A stretch of 64,000 nt of DNA from SG8-4 sp964598225 (GCA_964598225.1 CAZRBG010000008.1:1-64000); one strand, 5' to 3'. Numbered from the stretch's first letter, positions 23,794 to 33,700 are shown. The notes: generated by a model from the letters alone, not told the origin. A program made the numbers and translations.

Positions 23794-24675
23794 TTGAGCA
23801 CGCTAACCAAAGTGTTAATAGTCCTGCTGACGGTCGCTTCGATCTTCCTCTGCGGTATCGTAGTCACTTACGTCGCCAGTGCTAATAACTACAAGGAAAT
23901 GTGGGAAAACCAACACAATTCGGCGCAGGCAGCCATGCGTCAGAGGGACCAGGCGAGGGAAGATTTGAACGCTCTCAAGGCGAAGATGGATGAGGAGAGA
24001 ACCAGGCTCAACGCTGAAATTACATCACTCCAGGCACAGATCACCGACCTGCAGGGCCGACTCAGAGAGGCAATCACAGCCCGTGACGAAGCCCGCCAGA
24101 GGAAGGAAAACTACGAGGCTATTCTCGCTGATTATTCCAAAACAGTCCAGCGAAACGACGAACTGCGGATGGCCGCTCTCGATGCCGAAGAGCAGCTCAA
24201 AGCCGAGCGGACAAGGCTGAACAAGCGACTCGACGATGTTACGACTGCTCTCAACGAGAAGTTGGCGATCGTGGATGAGTTGGAGACTAAAGTCAAAGGA
24301 TTGATCGAGGAAAAGACGGCATTGCAGGAAAAGCTGGATAAGTTCCTGAGACAGTACGGCAAGGTCACTGGTGAACCCGAACCGGTTACCACGATGAGAG
24401 AAACGGCTCGTGTAGCTCCGCCGGCGACGGATATCGACCTTGAGGGTGTTTTGACCTCGGTAGATCTGAAAAATAATATTGCCGAGCTTTCTATCGGCGC
24501 CGCCGACGGTGTCGAGGAAGGCATGAGATTTCATGTTGTTCGCGACGACACGTTTATATGCGATGTAGTAGTTCTTGACGTCGAGCCTGAAAAATCGCTC
24601 GGGTGGCTCGAACTTTTACAAGATGGACCGCAAAACAAACCCAAATCCGGCGATGTCGTACAAACTAATCTGTAA
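23794..24675 (+). CDS. Coiled-coil inner-membrane protein upstream of mreB
   Basis: This 293-residue protein is of unrecognised family. The TTG start has AAAGGAG at six bases and no better alternative. An N-terminal transmembrane helix (about 5-28, KVLIVLLTVASIFLCGIVV) leads into a long coiled coil (about 35-195). A compact C-terminal domain (about 210-293) carries GVLTSVDLKNNIAELSIGAA and SGDVVQT, a barrel-like strand pattern that recalls the beta domain of MreC and of other wall-linked proteins. Together with its position at the head of the mreBCD-mrdA cluster, the TM-coil-beta layout suggests a scaffold for the elongation machinery. This is inference. Confidence 0.7.
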   Translation: MSTLTKVLIVLLTVASIFLCGIVVTYVASANNYKEMWENQHNSAQAAMRQRDQAREDLNALKAKMDEERTRLNAEITSLQAQITDLQGRLREAITARDEARQRKENYEAILADYSKTVQRNDELRMAALDAEEQLKAERTRLNKRLDDVTTALNEKLAIVDELETKVKGLIEEKTALQEKLDKFLRQYGKVTGEPEPVTTMRETARVAPPATDIDLEGVLTSVDLKNNIAELSIGAADGVEEGMRFHVVRDDTFICDVVVLDVEPEKSLGWLELLQDGPQNKPKSGDVVQTNL

Positions 24676-24711
24676 ACAAATGCAATTATCCTTGTTATAC
24701 GGGGTTGATAT

Positions 24712-24870
24712 ATGAGTCCTGCAATGCAGAGCCGTGGTAAAAAAGTAAGTGTGCCCGATAATCTTTATACAGCAATTCTTGCCGTTGCATTGGTTGCGGT
24801 TCTGGCTACCGCGGGGTTTGTGGCTTATCAATGTTACACGCAATACGAGACACTTTTTAAAATTCAGTAG
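24712..24870 (+). CDS. Small 52-residue single-pass membrane protein
   Basis: An ATG at 24712 with GGGG about 8 bases upstream opens a 52-codon frame ending in TAG at 24868-24870. The product has a basic head (MQSRGKKVSVPDN), one clear transmembrane helix (LYTAILAVALVAVLATAGFV) and a short polar tail. The basic-hydrophobic order and its position between the coiled-coil gene and mreB make a real gene likely. No family is recognised. Confidence 0.6.
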   Translation: MSPAMQSRGKKVSVPDNLYTAILAVALVAVLATAGFVAYQCYTQYETLFKIQ

Positions 24871-24987
24871 CCAAATCGTTGTTGACAACGCAGTTCTCTG
24901 TAATTATATAAGAGTGAGAGTCGCTCACCGTCCGTATGTTCGTCATGGTTGGGCGGGTTGAAACCAAATATATGAAAGGAGTCGCAC

Positions 24988-26043
24988 GTGCTACTGGACA
25001 CAGTCCTTGGTTGGTTCAGCATGGATATGGGTATCGACCTGGGCACTTGTACCACGCTGGTCTGTGTTCGCGACAAAGGCATCGTCCTCAACGAACCCTC
25101 AGTTGTTGCCGTTCGCAAAGGCACCAATATCGTCCTCAATAACGGCGAAGCCGTCGGTCTCGTCGCGCGCGAAATGCTGGGTAAGACCCCCGGCTCAATC
25201 AGTGCAATCAGGCCTCTCAAAGACGGCGTAATCAGCGATTTCGAGATCACCGAAGCGATGCTCGGTTACTTCATCCGCAAGGTCCACGGTCGCGGCGGAC
25301 TGGTCAGGCCCCGCGTCGTCATCGCGGTTCCCAGCGGCATAACCGCCGTCGAGCGCAGGGCGGTGATCGATAGCGCCGAGCGTGCCGGTGCTCGCCGGGT
25401 TTATCTTGTCGACGAGCCTATGGCGGCGGGAATCGGCGCCGGGCTTCCCATCACTGACCCGACTGCTTCGATGATCGTCGATATCGGCGGCGGCACCACG
25501 GAGGTGGCCATTATGAGCCTGGCCGATATCGCCACTTCCGAATCGATTCGTATCGGCGGCGACGATATGGACGAAGCGGTTATCAATCACCTCAAAAAGA
25601 CCTATAATCTGCTTATTGGTGAGGCAAGAGCGGAAAGAGTGAAGATACAGGTGGGTTCTGCCGCTCCGCTGGAAGAAGAGTTGACGATGGAGATAGCCGG
25701 CAGGGACACTATCTCGGGCCTGCCGAGGAAGATCGTAATCACGAGCGAGGAAATTCGAGAGTCGCTGCACGATCCTATAGCCACAATTATCGAGACCGTT
25801 ACTCAAACGCTGGAAAAAGCCGAGCCGGAGCTGGCGGCGGACCTGATCGACAACGGCATCCACCTCTGCGGCGGCGGCTCGCTGCTGCGGGGAATGGACA
25901 CGATCCTGGCAAACGCAACCGGCCTCAACGTGACGACTGTCGAGGATCCACTCAGCAGCGTTGCTCGCGGAACCAGTGTTTACCTCCAGAATCTGGAGTT
26001 GTGGAAAGATACCATGGACCACAACGAATATGGATGGGAATGA
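24988..26043 (+). CDS. mreB: Rod-shape-determining actin homologue MreB
   Basis: MreB forms membrane-bound filaments that guide lateral peptidoglycan synthesis. The 351-residue protein has the actin ATPase signatures: phosphate 1 (GIDLGTCTTLV near the N-terminus), phosphate 2 (MIVDIGGGTTEVAIMSL) and the adenosine loop (GIHLCGGGSLLRGMD). Also present is the subdomain motif VAVPSGITAVERRAV, read here as IAVPSGITAVERRAV. GTG at 24988 is the start, with GAAAGGAG at seven bases. The N-terminus LLDTVLGWFSMDMGIDLG includes a short amphipathic lead that may serve as a membrane anchor. mreC follows after three bases. Presence of mreB is consistent with a rod-like or complex-shaped planctomycete of the Phycisphaerae type. 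Confidence 0.97.
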   Translation: MLLDTVLGWFSMDMGIDLGTCTTLVCVRDKGIVLNEPSVVAVRKGTNIVLNNGEAVGLVAREMLGKTPGSISAIRPLKDGVISDFEITEAMLGYFIRKVHGRGGLVRPRVVIAVPSGITAVERRAVIDSAERAGARRVYLVDEPMAAGIGAGLPITDPTASMIVDIGGGTTEVAIMSLADIATSESIRIGGDDMDEAVINHLKKTYNLLIGEARAERVKIQVGSAAPLEEELTMEIAGRDTISGLPRKIVITSEEIRESLHDPIATIIETVTQTLEKAEPELAADLIDNGIHLCGGGSLLRGMDTILANATGLNVTTVEDPLSSVARGTSVYLQNLELWKDTMDHNEYGWE

Positions 26044-26046
26044 CCG

Positions 26047-26853
26047 GTGGTAAGCAGGCATACGAGAGTCTCCAGGCGGATGTTATTTACGTGGTGCATG
26101 CTGGGCGGATTGATTCTGCTGTTTGCCCCGCGCCGACTTACCAGTAAGATGCAGCTTGGCTTCGAGCGTATTTTCCGCTGGCCGCTTAGCCTCGGACGAG
26201 ATTTCGCACTTGCCGCCAGCAGCGAACAAACGCTCCATGACAGCGTCCCTCGAAGGGAGTACGAGAAACTGCAAAACCACATCAGCAACCTCGAAGCCGC
26301 GCTCGGACAACAGCGCGAGAGGTTTAATAAGCTCTACGGCCTTTACAATGATTACGTATGGGAAGGCACTGATTTTGCGCTGGCCAAAGTCATCGGGGCC
26401 TATGTCGAGGGCGCTCGCAAGGAGCTGACGATCGAATACAGCAGGGACGCTGTTGTTGTGAAGGGGCAATACGTGCTCAATAATAACTGTATAATCGGGA
26501 GAATATCGGACGCATCCGCGGGTACCGCGCATGTCAGACTGTTCACGGACCCGGAATCAAAAATCCCGGTGAAGGTCAGCGAGCTCGATGGTCCGAGGTT
26601 GCTGGTGGGTAACGGTGACGGCGCGGCCACCATTCCCCTCGTCTCAACCGATAAAAATATCAAAGTCGGTGACGTTGTCTTCGCCAGCGATGTCGGGACC
26701 AGGTTCCTCGATGCTCCGGTCATAATAGGGTCGGTTGCTCAATGCGTTGAGAGCCGCAAGAATCCCCTTATATGGGACATAATCGTTGAGCCCGCTTGTG
26801 ATCTCGACAAACTGGTGGACGTAGCCGTTATTATAAACAAGCCGCAAGAATAG
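26047..26853 (+). CDS. mreC: Rod-shape-determining protein MreC
   Basis: MreC is a bitopic inner-membrane protein that links MreB to PBP2 through its periplasmic part. The 268-residue protein has a transmembrane helix at about residues 12-28 and a coiled coil at about 70-100 (REYEKLQNHISNLEAAL). Two beta-barrel lobes follow, with the landmarks VVVKGQYVLNNNCIIGRI, SKIPVKV and KVGDVVFASDVG, as in the MreC C-terminal domain. The start is GTG, three bases after mreB, so translation is probably coupled. Length is close to that of other MreC proteins (270-350), on the short side. Confidence 0.9.
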   Translation: MVSRHTRVSRRMLFTWCMLGGLILLFAPRRLTSKMQLGFERIFRWPLSLGRDFALAASSEQTLHDSVPRREYEKLQNHISNLEAALGQQRERFNKLYGLYNDYVWEGTDFALAKVIGAYVEGARKELTIEYSRDAVVVKGQYVLNNNCIIGRISDASAGTAHVRLFTDPESKIPVKVSELDGPRLLVGNGDGAATIPLVSTDKNIKVGDVVFASDVGTRFLDAPVIIGSVAQCVESRKNPLIWDIIVEPACDLDKLVDVAVIINKPQE

Positions 26854-26881
26854 CCGGATTCGAGCCGACCGAGGACGCCAG

Positions 26882-27361
26882 ATGCGATGGTTTCGCTTTG
26901 CAGTTCTAATTCTCGTCCTTGCTGTCTTGCAGAAGGGTGTATTCGCGCGCTGGCATACCAGGCCCGATCTGCTGTTGATTGTCCTGGTGTTCTTCGCTGT
27001 ATACTGCAACACGACTGACGCGATAATTACTTCTTTCTCCATAGGCTTTGCGGCCGATCTTATCGGCTCTCCGACGCCGATGGGAGCGCACATGATCGGT
27101 TTTGGTGTTGTCGGAACATTACTGGCTTATTTGCGTCGTGTCATAACCATAAGAAGAAAATCCCATCAGGCGTTCACAATCTTCATTGTTGTGTTTTTGA
27201 CCGGCGTGGCTGCTAATCTGCTGGCGCGCGAGCCGATTTCAGCGAAACTCTTTTGGAGTCTGTTGAGCACTGCCCTTTTTTCGGGTATAGTGGGGCCGTT
27301 CCTGTTCCCGCCGGTTGCGTGGTGTATGAACATGAAGATAGACCGTTCGCGCAGGCGTTAG
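26882..27361 (+). CDS. mreD: Rod-shape-determining protein MreD
   Basis: This 159-residue hydrophobic protein has five likely transmembrane helices and the MreD-like turn RPDLLLIVLVFFAVYCN, followed by GFAADLIGSPTPMGAHMIGF, the most conserved part of the family. MreD is an integral membrane part of the elongation complex. It begins 28 bases after mreC and precedes mrdA, which is the standard order. Confidence 0.85.
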   Translation: MRWFRFAVLILVLAVLQKGVFARWHTRPDLLLIVLVFFAVYCNTTDAIITSFSIGFAADLIGSPTPMGAHMIGFGVVGTLLAYLRRVITIRRKSHQAFTIFIVVFLTGVAANLLAREPISAKLFWSLLSTALFSGIVGPFLFPPVAWCMNMKIDRSRRR

Positions 27362-27373
27362 TGTCTGCTGGAT

Positions 27374-27401
27374 TGTCATTCCTGCCTTCGCAGGAATGAT
27401 A
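27374..27401. repeat. Dispersed palindrome, TGTCATTCCTGC family
   Basis: TGTCATTCCTGC and GCAGGAATGATA pair as a near-perfect 12-bp hairpin with loop CTTC. The same arms occur at 45614-45682 and 53107-53135. It sits between mreD and mrdA and could also attenuate transcription, but there is no T-run. Confidence 0.7.
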
Positions 27402-27442
27402 GTGGGGCAGGACGGGCTTTAGCGCATGCGGACCTCTGAAAA

Positions 27443-29563
27443 ATGTACGAAAAGCGGATCAAAATATTTGTTGCTTTCAGCCTGCTGTTGCTGGCGGTTT
27501 ACCTGGTGCGTCTGGCCCAGATGCAATTACTGACTGCGTCTTCGGTCCGAAACGAAATCGCCGAACTTAAGAGCCGAAGGGGACAGTCCGAGCAATTCAA
27601 AACCTTAAGGGGAAAGATACTCGACAGAGACGGCAGAGTTCTCGCTATGGACCAGGCCCGGTTCCGGATCCACATCGACTACGAGCTTAGCCGTTACAAA
27701 GACCAGCGAGTTCGCAAGATCATGCTTCTCAGAGCCGCCGAGCAGGACGAGCCGGAAACCGCCGTGGCAAAAGCGGATGAGAAGATCCGTGGGAAGATCG
27801 AGGACATCCGAAACATAATCGACAAGTGCGCCCAATTCAAAGCCGTCGAGCCATGGGTCATCGAGGAGGACATACAGAGGATTAATGATGAGATTTGGAC
27901 TCTGCGGATATTTCAGGCTTGGCGCAAGGCATTTCCCGATTCCGAAATCCTCGACGATTACGACAGCATACTGAGCGTCCCGCCTTCCAGGGCGATAGCT
28001 GAGTTCGAGAACAAGATATCCGACCCGAACGAGCGATTAAAGCTTATCAACGAGGTTGATATAGCCGAAATGCATGAACGCAGGCCGCTGCTGGAGCTGA
28101 AAACCGACGCCGACATCTTTGCCGCTCAGTTCGAATTCATGGACACCGAGGGCGTCCGGATTCTGTCGACAGAGAATAGATTATACCCCTATCGCTCTGT
28201 CGCCGCCCAGACGATAGGCTGGGTAGGCAAGGCAACGCAGCCCAGCGACGAAGAATTTTTCGCCAGGGAAAGACTGGCGAGCTATCTGGCCGGAGAGGTG
28301 TGCGGCAGAGGGCCGGGTGTCGAGTACGTCTGTGAGGCTATACTTCGAGGCAGGCGGGGGGAAGTAGTCAAAGACATAGACGGTCAGTTGCAAAGCGAGA
28401 TCGAAACCAAATTCGGCAAAGACATCCGGCTGACACTTGACATCGAGCTCCAGAAAGACATCGAGTATTATCTGTCGCACTATCAGTACGATCCGAATCT
28501 CGGCCGACCCGCAGTCTCAGCGGTGGTTATCGACGTAGAGAGCAGTGATATTCTCTCGTTGGTTTCCCTGCCCGTTTACGACTTGAATCTTGTCAGATAC
28601 GAGTATGGCGACCTGATTTCAGATCCCAACAAGCCGATGATAAACCGCGCGATCAACAAGCAATATCCGCCCGGCTCGATCGTCAAGCCGTTGATCCTCA
28701 TTGCAGGGCTCCAAGAAGGCGTGATCGGCCCGGAAGACGTCATCGAGTGCCCGCCCGAGCCGGCGCCGCCGAGCTGGCCGAACTGCCTGATAGTCAAAAA
28801 AGGGGGGGCGCACAGTTGGTTGTGGGAAAATAAAGCCCGCAACGCCGTCAAGGGCAGTTGCAACATCTACTTTTCGCATCTGGCCGATAGAATCGATCCC
28901 AACACTTTGCAGCAATGGCTATTCCGCTTCGGCTACGGCCAGCGCGCGCTTTCCACGCCGTATTCAATTGCGGATGCCAACGGGGCCGATCTTCGCCGCA
29001 ATTTCCTCCAGGCGACCGGCGAAATATCGAGCATAAGCGTCGGCAACCAGGCGCTGCCTTTCGATGAGATGCCGCCTCTGAACGAAACTGAAAGAAGATA
29101 TTTCGGCATAGGCCAGGGAAACCTCCGCGCCACGCCCCTGCAGGTGGCTAACTCGGTGGCGACCATTGCCCGGGGCGGGGTGTTCAAGCTGCCGCGGCTG
29201 TTCGGCGATTCCAAACATTCTGCCGGCGTCGATCTGGGCATCTCGCCCGCGACTCTCGCCGTCGTACGCGACGGAATGCACGCCGTGGTCAACGAGAGCG
29301 GCGGAACTGCATTCACGCAGTTCGAGCCGCTTTTAGATATTTTCGCTGCTGAGGGTGTAGATATCTACGGCAAGACCGGCTCGACAGAAAGCCCTTTCCA
29401 CGCCTGGTCCGCGGCCTTCGTCGCCGACAACGACGGCGACAAAATCGCAATTGCCGTTATAGTCGAGGGCGGCCAGCTCGGATCGCGAGACGCCGCTCCG
29501 CTGGTTCGCGACATCATCCAGCTCTGCATCGAGGCCGGATATACAGGTGAGTCAGTGTTCTGA
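27443..29563 (+). CDS. mrdA: Penicillin-binding protein 2, elongation-specific transpeptidase
   Basis: PBP2 crosslinks peptidoglycan along the side wall. The 706-residue class B protein has an N-terminal transmembrane helix (about 7-25). A PBP dimer-like domain follows, then the transpeptidase domain with all three catalytic motifs: S412-I-V-K415 in PPGSIVKPL, S472-C-N474 in KGSCNIYFS and K644-T-G in YGKTGSTES. The RGKILDRDGRVLA motif near residue 60 is typical of class B enzymes. The region at about 90-230 is long, charged and helical, and makes the protein roughly 70-90 residues longer than E. coli PBP2 (633). No rodA gene follows. The start is an ATG without a strong ribosome-binding site. 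Confidence 0.93.
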   Translation: MYEKRIKIFVAFSLLLLAVYLVRLAQMQLLTASSVRNEIAELKSRRGQSEQFKTLRGKILDRDGRVLAMDQARFRIHIDYELSRYKDQRVRKIMLLRAAEQDEPETAVAKADEKIRGKIEDIRNIIDKCAQFKAVEPWVIEEDIQRINDEIWTLRIFQAWRKAFPDSEILDDYDSILSVPPSRAIAEFENKISDPNERLKLINEVDIAEMHERRPLLELKTDADIFAAQFEFMDTEGVRILSTENRLYPYRSVAAQTIGWVGKATQPSDEEFFARERLASYLAGEVCGRGPGVEYVCEAILRGRRGEVVKDIDGQLQSEIETKFGKDIRLTLDIELQKDIEYYLSHYQYDPNLGRPAVSAVVIDVESSDILSLVSLPVYDLNLVRYEYGDLISDPNKPMINRAINKQYPPGSIVKPLILIAGLQEGVIGPEDVIECPPEPAPPSWPNCLIVKKGGAHSWLWENKARNAVKGSCNIYFSHLADRIDPNTLQQWLFRFGYGQRALSTPYSIADANGADLRRNFLQATGEISSISVGNQALPFDEMPPLNETERRYFGIGQGNLRATPLQVANSVATIARGGVFKLPRLFGDSKHSAGVDLGISPATLAVVRDGMHAVVNESGGTAFTQFEPLLDIFAAEGVDIYGKTGSTESPFHAWSAAFVADNDGDKIAIAVIVEGGQLGSRDAAPLVRDIIQLCIEAGYTGESVF

Positions 29564-29568
29564 GCTTT

Positions 29569-29638
29569 CGTAGGGTGAGGCTTGCCCCACCGTGCTCGTT
29601 AAGAGAAATTATAATGGTGGGGCAAGCCCCACCCTACG
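29569..29638. terminator. Large inverted repeat between convergent genes; probable bidirectional terminator
   Basis: CGTAGGGTGAGGCTTGCCCC plus ACC (29569-29591) and its near-perfect reverse complement (29616-29638) form a 23-bp stem with one mismatch around a 24-base AT-rich loop. It fills the gap between mrdA and the convergent NUDIX gene. One arm also occurs inside the gene at 13128-17057, so this is a dispersed repeat that may act as a terminator here. Confidence 0.6.
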
Positions 29639-29653
29639 GACTACAAGCAGTGC

Positions 29654-30274
29654 TCAATCGAAGTCAACCGGCAATTCGGGCCGCCGACAGTACTCGAACA
29701 TTTTCGCGATTTGCTCCGGCAGCGTTTTGGTAATCGACAGTTCCGGCAGATCGTCTTGACCGAAGAACTCAACTTGCTCAGTCTCGCTGCTTGTCGTCGG
29801 CTCTCCACCCGTGATCTCGCAGATAAAGAACAGCTTGTATACATGATAGTGCATCAGCGGCTTATGCGGATGTTTGCTCCGATCGTAAACGGCCGCGAGG
29901 CGATTCGCCTTGACCCTGAATCCGGACTCCTCCCAAACTTCGCGCTCGACGCTCTCCGACGGACTTTCTCCCACGTCGGCCCATCCACCCGGCAGAGCCC
30001 ATAAGCCGTCGGAGGTCTCTTTCACGAGCAGAATCCTGCCATCCCGAAACGCCGCCCCGCGAACGTCCACCTTGGGCGTCGCGTAATCCTTCTCCCTGAC
30101 GAACAGATCGAGCACGTCTTCAAGATTTGCGTCGGTCTTATCCGCGAGTATCTCGGCCGCGATTTGCTGCACCTGCTCGTAGCGATCGATGTCAAAATGT
30201 CCCTCGGCAAACGTCAGCCCGTTCTGCGCAATCGCCTGCAACCGCTTCGCCCAATCCAGCCACTTCGGCTCCAT
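29654..30274 (-). CDS. NUDIX hydrolase with N-terminal helical extension
   Basis: This 206-residue protein probably hydrolyses a nucleoside diphosphate linked to another group. The Nudix box is complete: GGWADVGESPSESVEREVWE then ESGF fits Gx5Ex7REUxEExGU. The first 65 residues (EPKWLDWAKRLQAIAQNGLT and IDRYEQVQQIAAEIL) form the helical N-terminal domain seen in a subgroup annotated as ADP-ribose or X-linked nucleoside diphosphate hydrolases (PF12535). The ATG at 30274 has AGGGA at nine bases; the frame upstream to 30361 is not supported. It converges with mrdA. The substrate cannot be fixed from sequence. Confidence 0.88.
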   Translation of the reverse strand: MEPKWLDWAKRLQAIAQNGLTFAEGHFDIDRYEQVQQIAAEILADKTDANLEDVLDLFVREKDYATPKVDVRGAAFRDGRILLVKETSDGLWALPGGWADVGESPSESVEREVWEESGFRVKANRLAAVYDRSKHPHKPLMHYHVYKLFFICEITGGEPTTSSETEQVEFFGQDDLPELSITKTLPEQIAKMFEYCRRPELPVDFD

Positions 30275-30393
30275 AACTTGAATCCCTGTCATCTGATTCG
30301 TTATATTCCGATGATACATACTCAAAAGGAATGACAACGATAAGCATCTTTCGACAAACAATCAAGTCAAATACAGTTTTTGACATTATCCCG

Positions 30394-30560
30394 AGTTTCG
30401 TAACGTCATCCCCAGTCTCGTAACGTCATCCCGAGCGAAGTCGAGGGATCTGGCCAATGAGCCAGATTTCTTGGCCGGTCGCAGCAGGATCTCTCCACTT
30501 CGTCCCGATTAACATCGCGACTCCGGTCGAGTTGACACAGAGGATGACATCGCGCTGAGG
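30394..30560. repeat. Tandem 19-base repeat and TGTCATCCCGAG-type element
   Basis: AGTTTCGTAACGTCATCCC (30394-30412) is followed with a 20-base period by AGTCTCGTAACGTCATCCC (30414-30432). The second copy runs into CGAGCGAAGTCGAGGGATCT and a mirrored GGATCTCTCCACTTCGTCCC part, ending near GAGGATGACA at about 30548. This is another short dispersed element of the family seen at 12931-13127. The 30275-30667 gap holds no supported gene. Confidence 0.55.
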
Positions 30561-30667
30561 ATCAATCCCCGAGTTCTTGGTTGGTAAAAAGGCAGGGCGG
30601 GGACTGTCCATCCAGCATCCTGAGGATTTCGGTGCGTCGAGGTAAATCTATCGGTGCATCTTCTGGT

Positions 30668-30742
30668 CCGAAGCAACGGCAGGTGCCCGGCGGGCGCCGG
30701 GCACCTATGTTAAGTAAGTCCGGGTCCGTTGCGTTGCTTCGG
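30668..30742. terminator. Nested inverted repeat downstream of the sugar-dehydrogenase-like gene
   Basis: An outer 10-bp stem, CCGAAGCAAC with GTTGCTTCGG (30668-30677/30733-30742), encloses an 11-12 bp GC-rich stem, AGGTGCCCGGCG with CGCCGGGCACCT (30681-30706). It lies 27 bases past the stop of the gene at 30770, on the reverse strand. It probably ends transcription or is a mobile palindrome. No T-run is present. Confidence 0.5.
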
Positions 30743-30769
30743 TGTGGATCAGTTTTTTTGTCCTTCCTG

Positions 30770-33700
30770 CTACTGTGGCGGTGTCGAGACGATAGTGCCG
30801 AACAAGCCGCGGCTTTCGGCGCCGGTAGTGGCCGCAGTAAAGTAAAGCTTGCGGCTATCGGCTTTCTTGCCGAATTCCAGGCCGCGAAGGCCGTCTATCG
30901 TAATTATGTTGCCGGAATCATCCTCGAGCGCTCCGAGCAGCTCGCCGGTGCTCGGGTCGAAGACGTTGATTAGACCGTCGCCGAAGTTGCCTATGAGCAC
31001 CGCTCCGCCGTAACCGCCGAAACCGCCGGGCGCCATTGCGATGCCCCAGGGCGCATCGAGCGGGCCTTCAGTCGCAAATCTTCTGAGCAGATTGCCGCTG
31101 GTGTCGAAGACGTTCACGTAACCGTTGCCCGCTCCCGGCACGGGCTCCGGCGTCGCGGCGTCCTGCAGGGCGTATGTGACGTAGAGCGATCCGCCGATGT
31201 TGCGTATATTGAAAGGCGAATATCCCGCCGGCAGATTCGGATCGGAAAAAGCTCCGTCGAGCGTTACGGGATTGAAGTTGGCGTCGAAGACCTCCACCGC
31301 GCCGGCGCTGAAGTTGGCCGCGTAAAGGTTGTTGCTGTCGGCGGTGGCGCCCATCGTGATGCCTGTATAGACTGCTCCGGTGGCTGAGAAGTCCGCGTTC
31401 AGGAGCATGTCGGCCGCGCTGTTGAAGCCGACGATCGTGCCGTCTTCGGTCGCGAAGATCAATTCGGCCGGAAGGTTGGGCTCGACGGGGAAATCACTCG
31501 TGGTGTTGACGACGACGCCGGTCGGAGCGGCGGCGAGCATACTGCCGGCGGCGGTCGGCATTATCACTTCGCCATCCAGAGGCGCGCCATTCGGCTCGTA
31601 AGCAGTCGCCAGGCCGGCGCCGTTGCTCGCAACCCAAATCAAGCTGTTGGGATCAGCGGCTATACCCCAGGGGCCGACGAGATTCGGGTCGATCCGTTCG
31701 GCGAGGTCCGGCAGGTCCGAAACCAGGTTGTCTCGAATAAAGGTGAGCGGAAGATCGGTAACGACCTTAAGCATTTCTCCGGTATCGCCCGAAGGGCCGA
31801 GTACGGTCGATCCGAAGACGTATAGTTCGCCATCGGCGCCCAGGCCGAAGCCTCGCAGCCAGAAGCCGGTTGGCCGATCCACCAGTCCGATCCGCAATTC
31901 CTCGATGACGGAGTTGGGGTCGAGGGTGAACAATCGGGCGCTTGGTGCGGCGAAAGAGCCCCAATCGCCGAAGACGAAGCGATCCTGCAAGGCCGGGACG
32001 CCTTCGCCTCGGTAGACGTAGCCGGCGACTACGACGCTGCCTTCATCGTGGTCGTATTCGGCGATAGGATCGATAAGCTCGTCCGGCGCAGGGCGAACCG
32101 GGCCGGTTACGACCTGACCGATGTTTTCTGTAACCGAATCGAACCAGAAGCTGCCTTCCTTATGGTTCCAGCCGTAGTTGCCGCCGCTGACGATGATATC
32201 CACTTCCTCGATATTGTTCTGTCCGGCGTCTCCCAGATACAGATCGCCGGTCAGCGTATCGAAACTGTAGGTGTAGGGATTTCGCAGGCCGTAGGCGTAA
32301 ATCTCGTCGAGACCGTCCTCATTCACGAAGGGATTGTCGTCCGGTATACCATATTGGCCGTTAGCCGAATCATTTCCCTCTACGTCGATGCGCAAGAGAG
32401 TGCCGTAGATTCTCTGGAGGCTTTGAGCGTTTCCGCCCTCGACGTGGCCGTCCGCGACGTCGTCCGCCGCTCCGCCGTCACCGAGCGAGATATACAGAAA
32501 TCCATCGGGTCCGAATCGCAGCGTGCCGCCGTTGTGATTGCTTTGGGGCTGGTCGATGCGGAGCAGTTCTCTTCGGCTGTTCGGATCGACCAGGTTAGGG
32601 TCGTTCGGATCGATCCGCCATTCGGCGATCACGGACTGGTGGTTGTTCATCGCTCCTTCGGGCATCACGTTGACGAAATCAGCCTCAGGCCCGACGGGTT
32701 CGGAGGTATATGTGTAAATCCACGGAGACTGCCCGAAATTTGGGTGCGTCGCCAGGCCCAGCAGGCCGCGTTCATCGTATCTGCCCAGAGAGACCAGTCG
32801 GTCGGTGACATCCAGCAGCGGCGCAGGCAGCATTCCATTTGCATCGGTTACAACCCGCACCTGTCCCGCCTGATCGTAGACGAACATTCGCCCGCTGCCG
32901 TCGTCCGGTACCGCCAGGCCCAGCGGGGCGACGAGGCCGTCGACAACCGGCTGCAACTCGATTGCTATATCTCCTTTGGTGATCGGTTCGGCAACGGGAT
33001 CCTCGATGACCTCTGTTGTGACCATGATGGTTACCGGATCAGATGCAGTGGTATCGCCCCCATCGTCCGCCGCTTCCACAGTCAAAGAATGTGTGCCCGC
33101 ATGTAGCGTAGCGGTCAGAGTGTAAGGCGCCGTGCTGTCGGCGCCGAGCGAGGTGTTGCCGTCGAGGAATTCCACGCTTGTTGCCGTCCCGTCGCTGACC
33201 GTCGCACGGATCGTCACGCTTGCCGGTGAGACGAATGTTTCGCCGTCGTTGGGAGCCGTGATCGAAACCGAAACGGGCATATCTGGTGGAGATGGAGGCG
33301 TATAGGTGATGCTCAGCGTGCCGGCGTTAGCGCTGTTTTCGCGAGAGGCGAAGCCTCGCACGGAGCGACTGGTGCCTTCTGCGCGTGACCTCATAAGCCA
33401 GCCGAAATTCTGTGCTGAGTTGTCAACCCAGAACTGCACGTCCTCGGTCAGTCCCGGACCGTTCCAGGTGTAGCTCGCGTTGCGCGCCGACGTAACCTGG
33501 GCCGAGGCGCTGGCGCTGTCGAGAGCATCGTCTGCGGCGCCGGGCGTGGTCCAGCTTGCCGATCCCTGCATTCGGTCGTTCCAGTTCGACTCCCCGTCGG
33601 ATGCGGTGAAGCCGTTGTTGCCGCTTTTGTCCCCCTCGTTCCAGCTTGCCTCCAGGCGAAAAAGATCGAACGTTGAATCGGCGGGATTTATGCCGGGAAC

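Noticed and set aside
25195..26061. Reverse-strand frame opposite mreB
   Set aside because: MreB is unambiguous on the forward strand.
32048..33106. Forward frame opposite the sugar-dehydrogenase-like gene
   Set aside because: No motif is seen, and the reverse-strand product shows domain signatures throughout.
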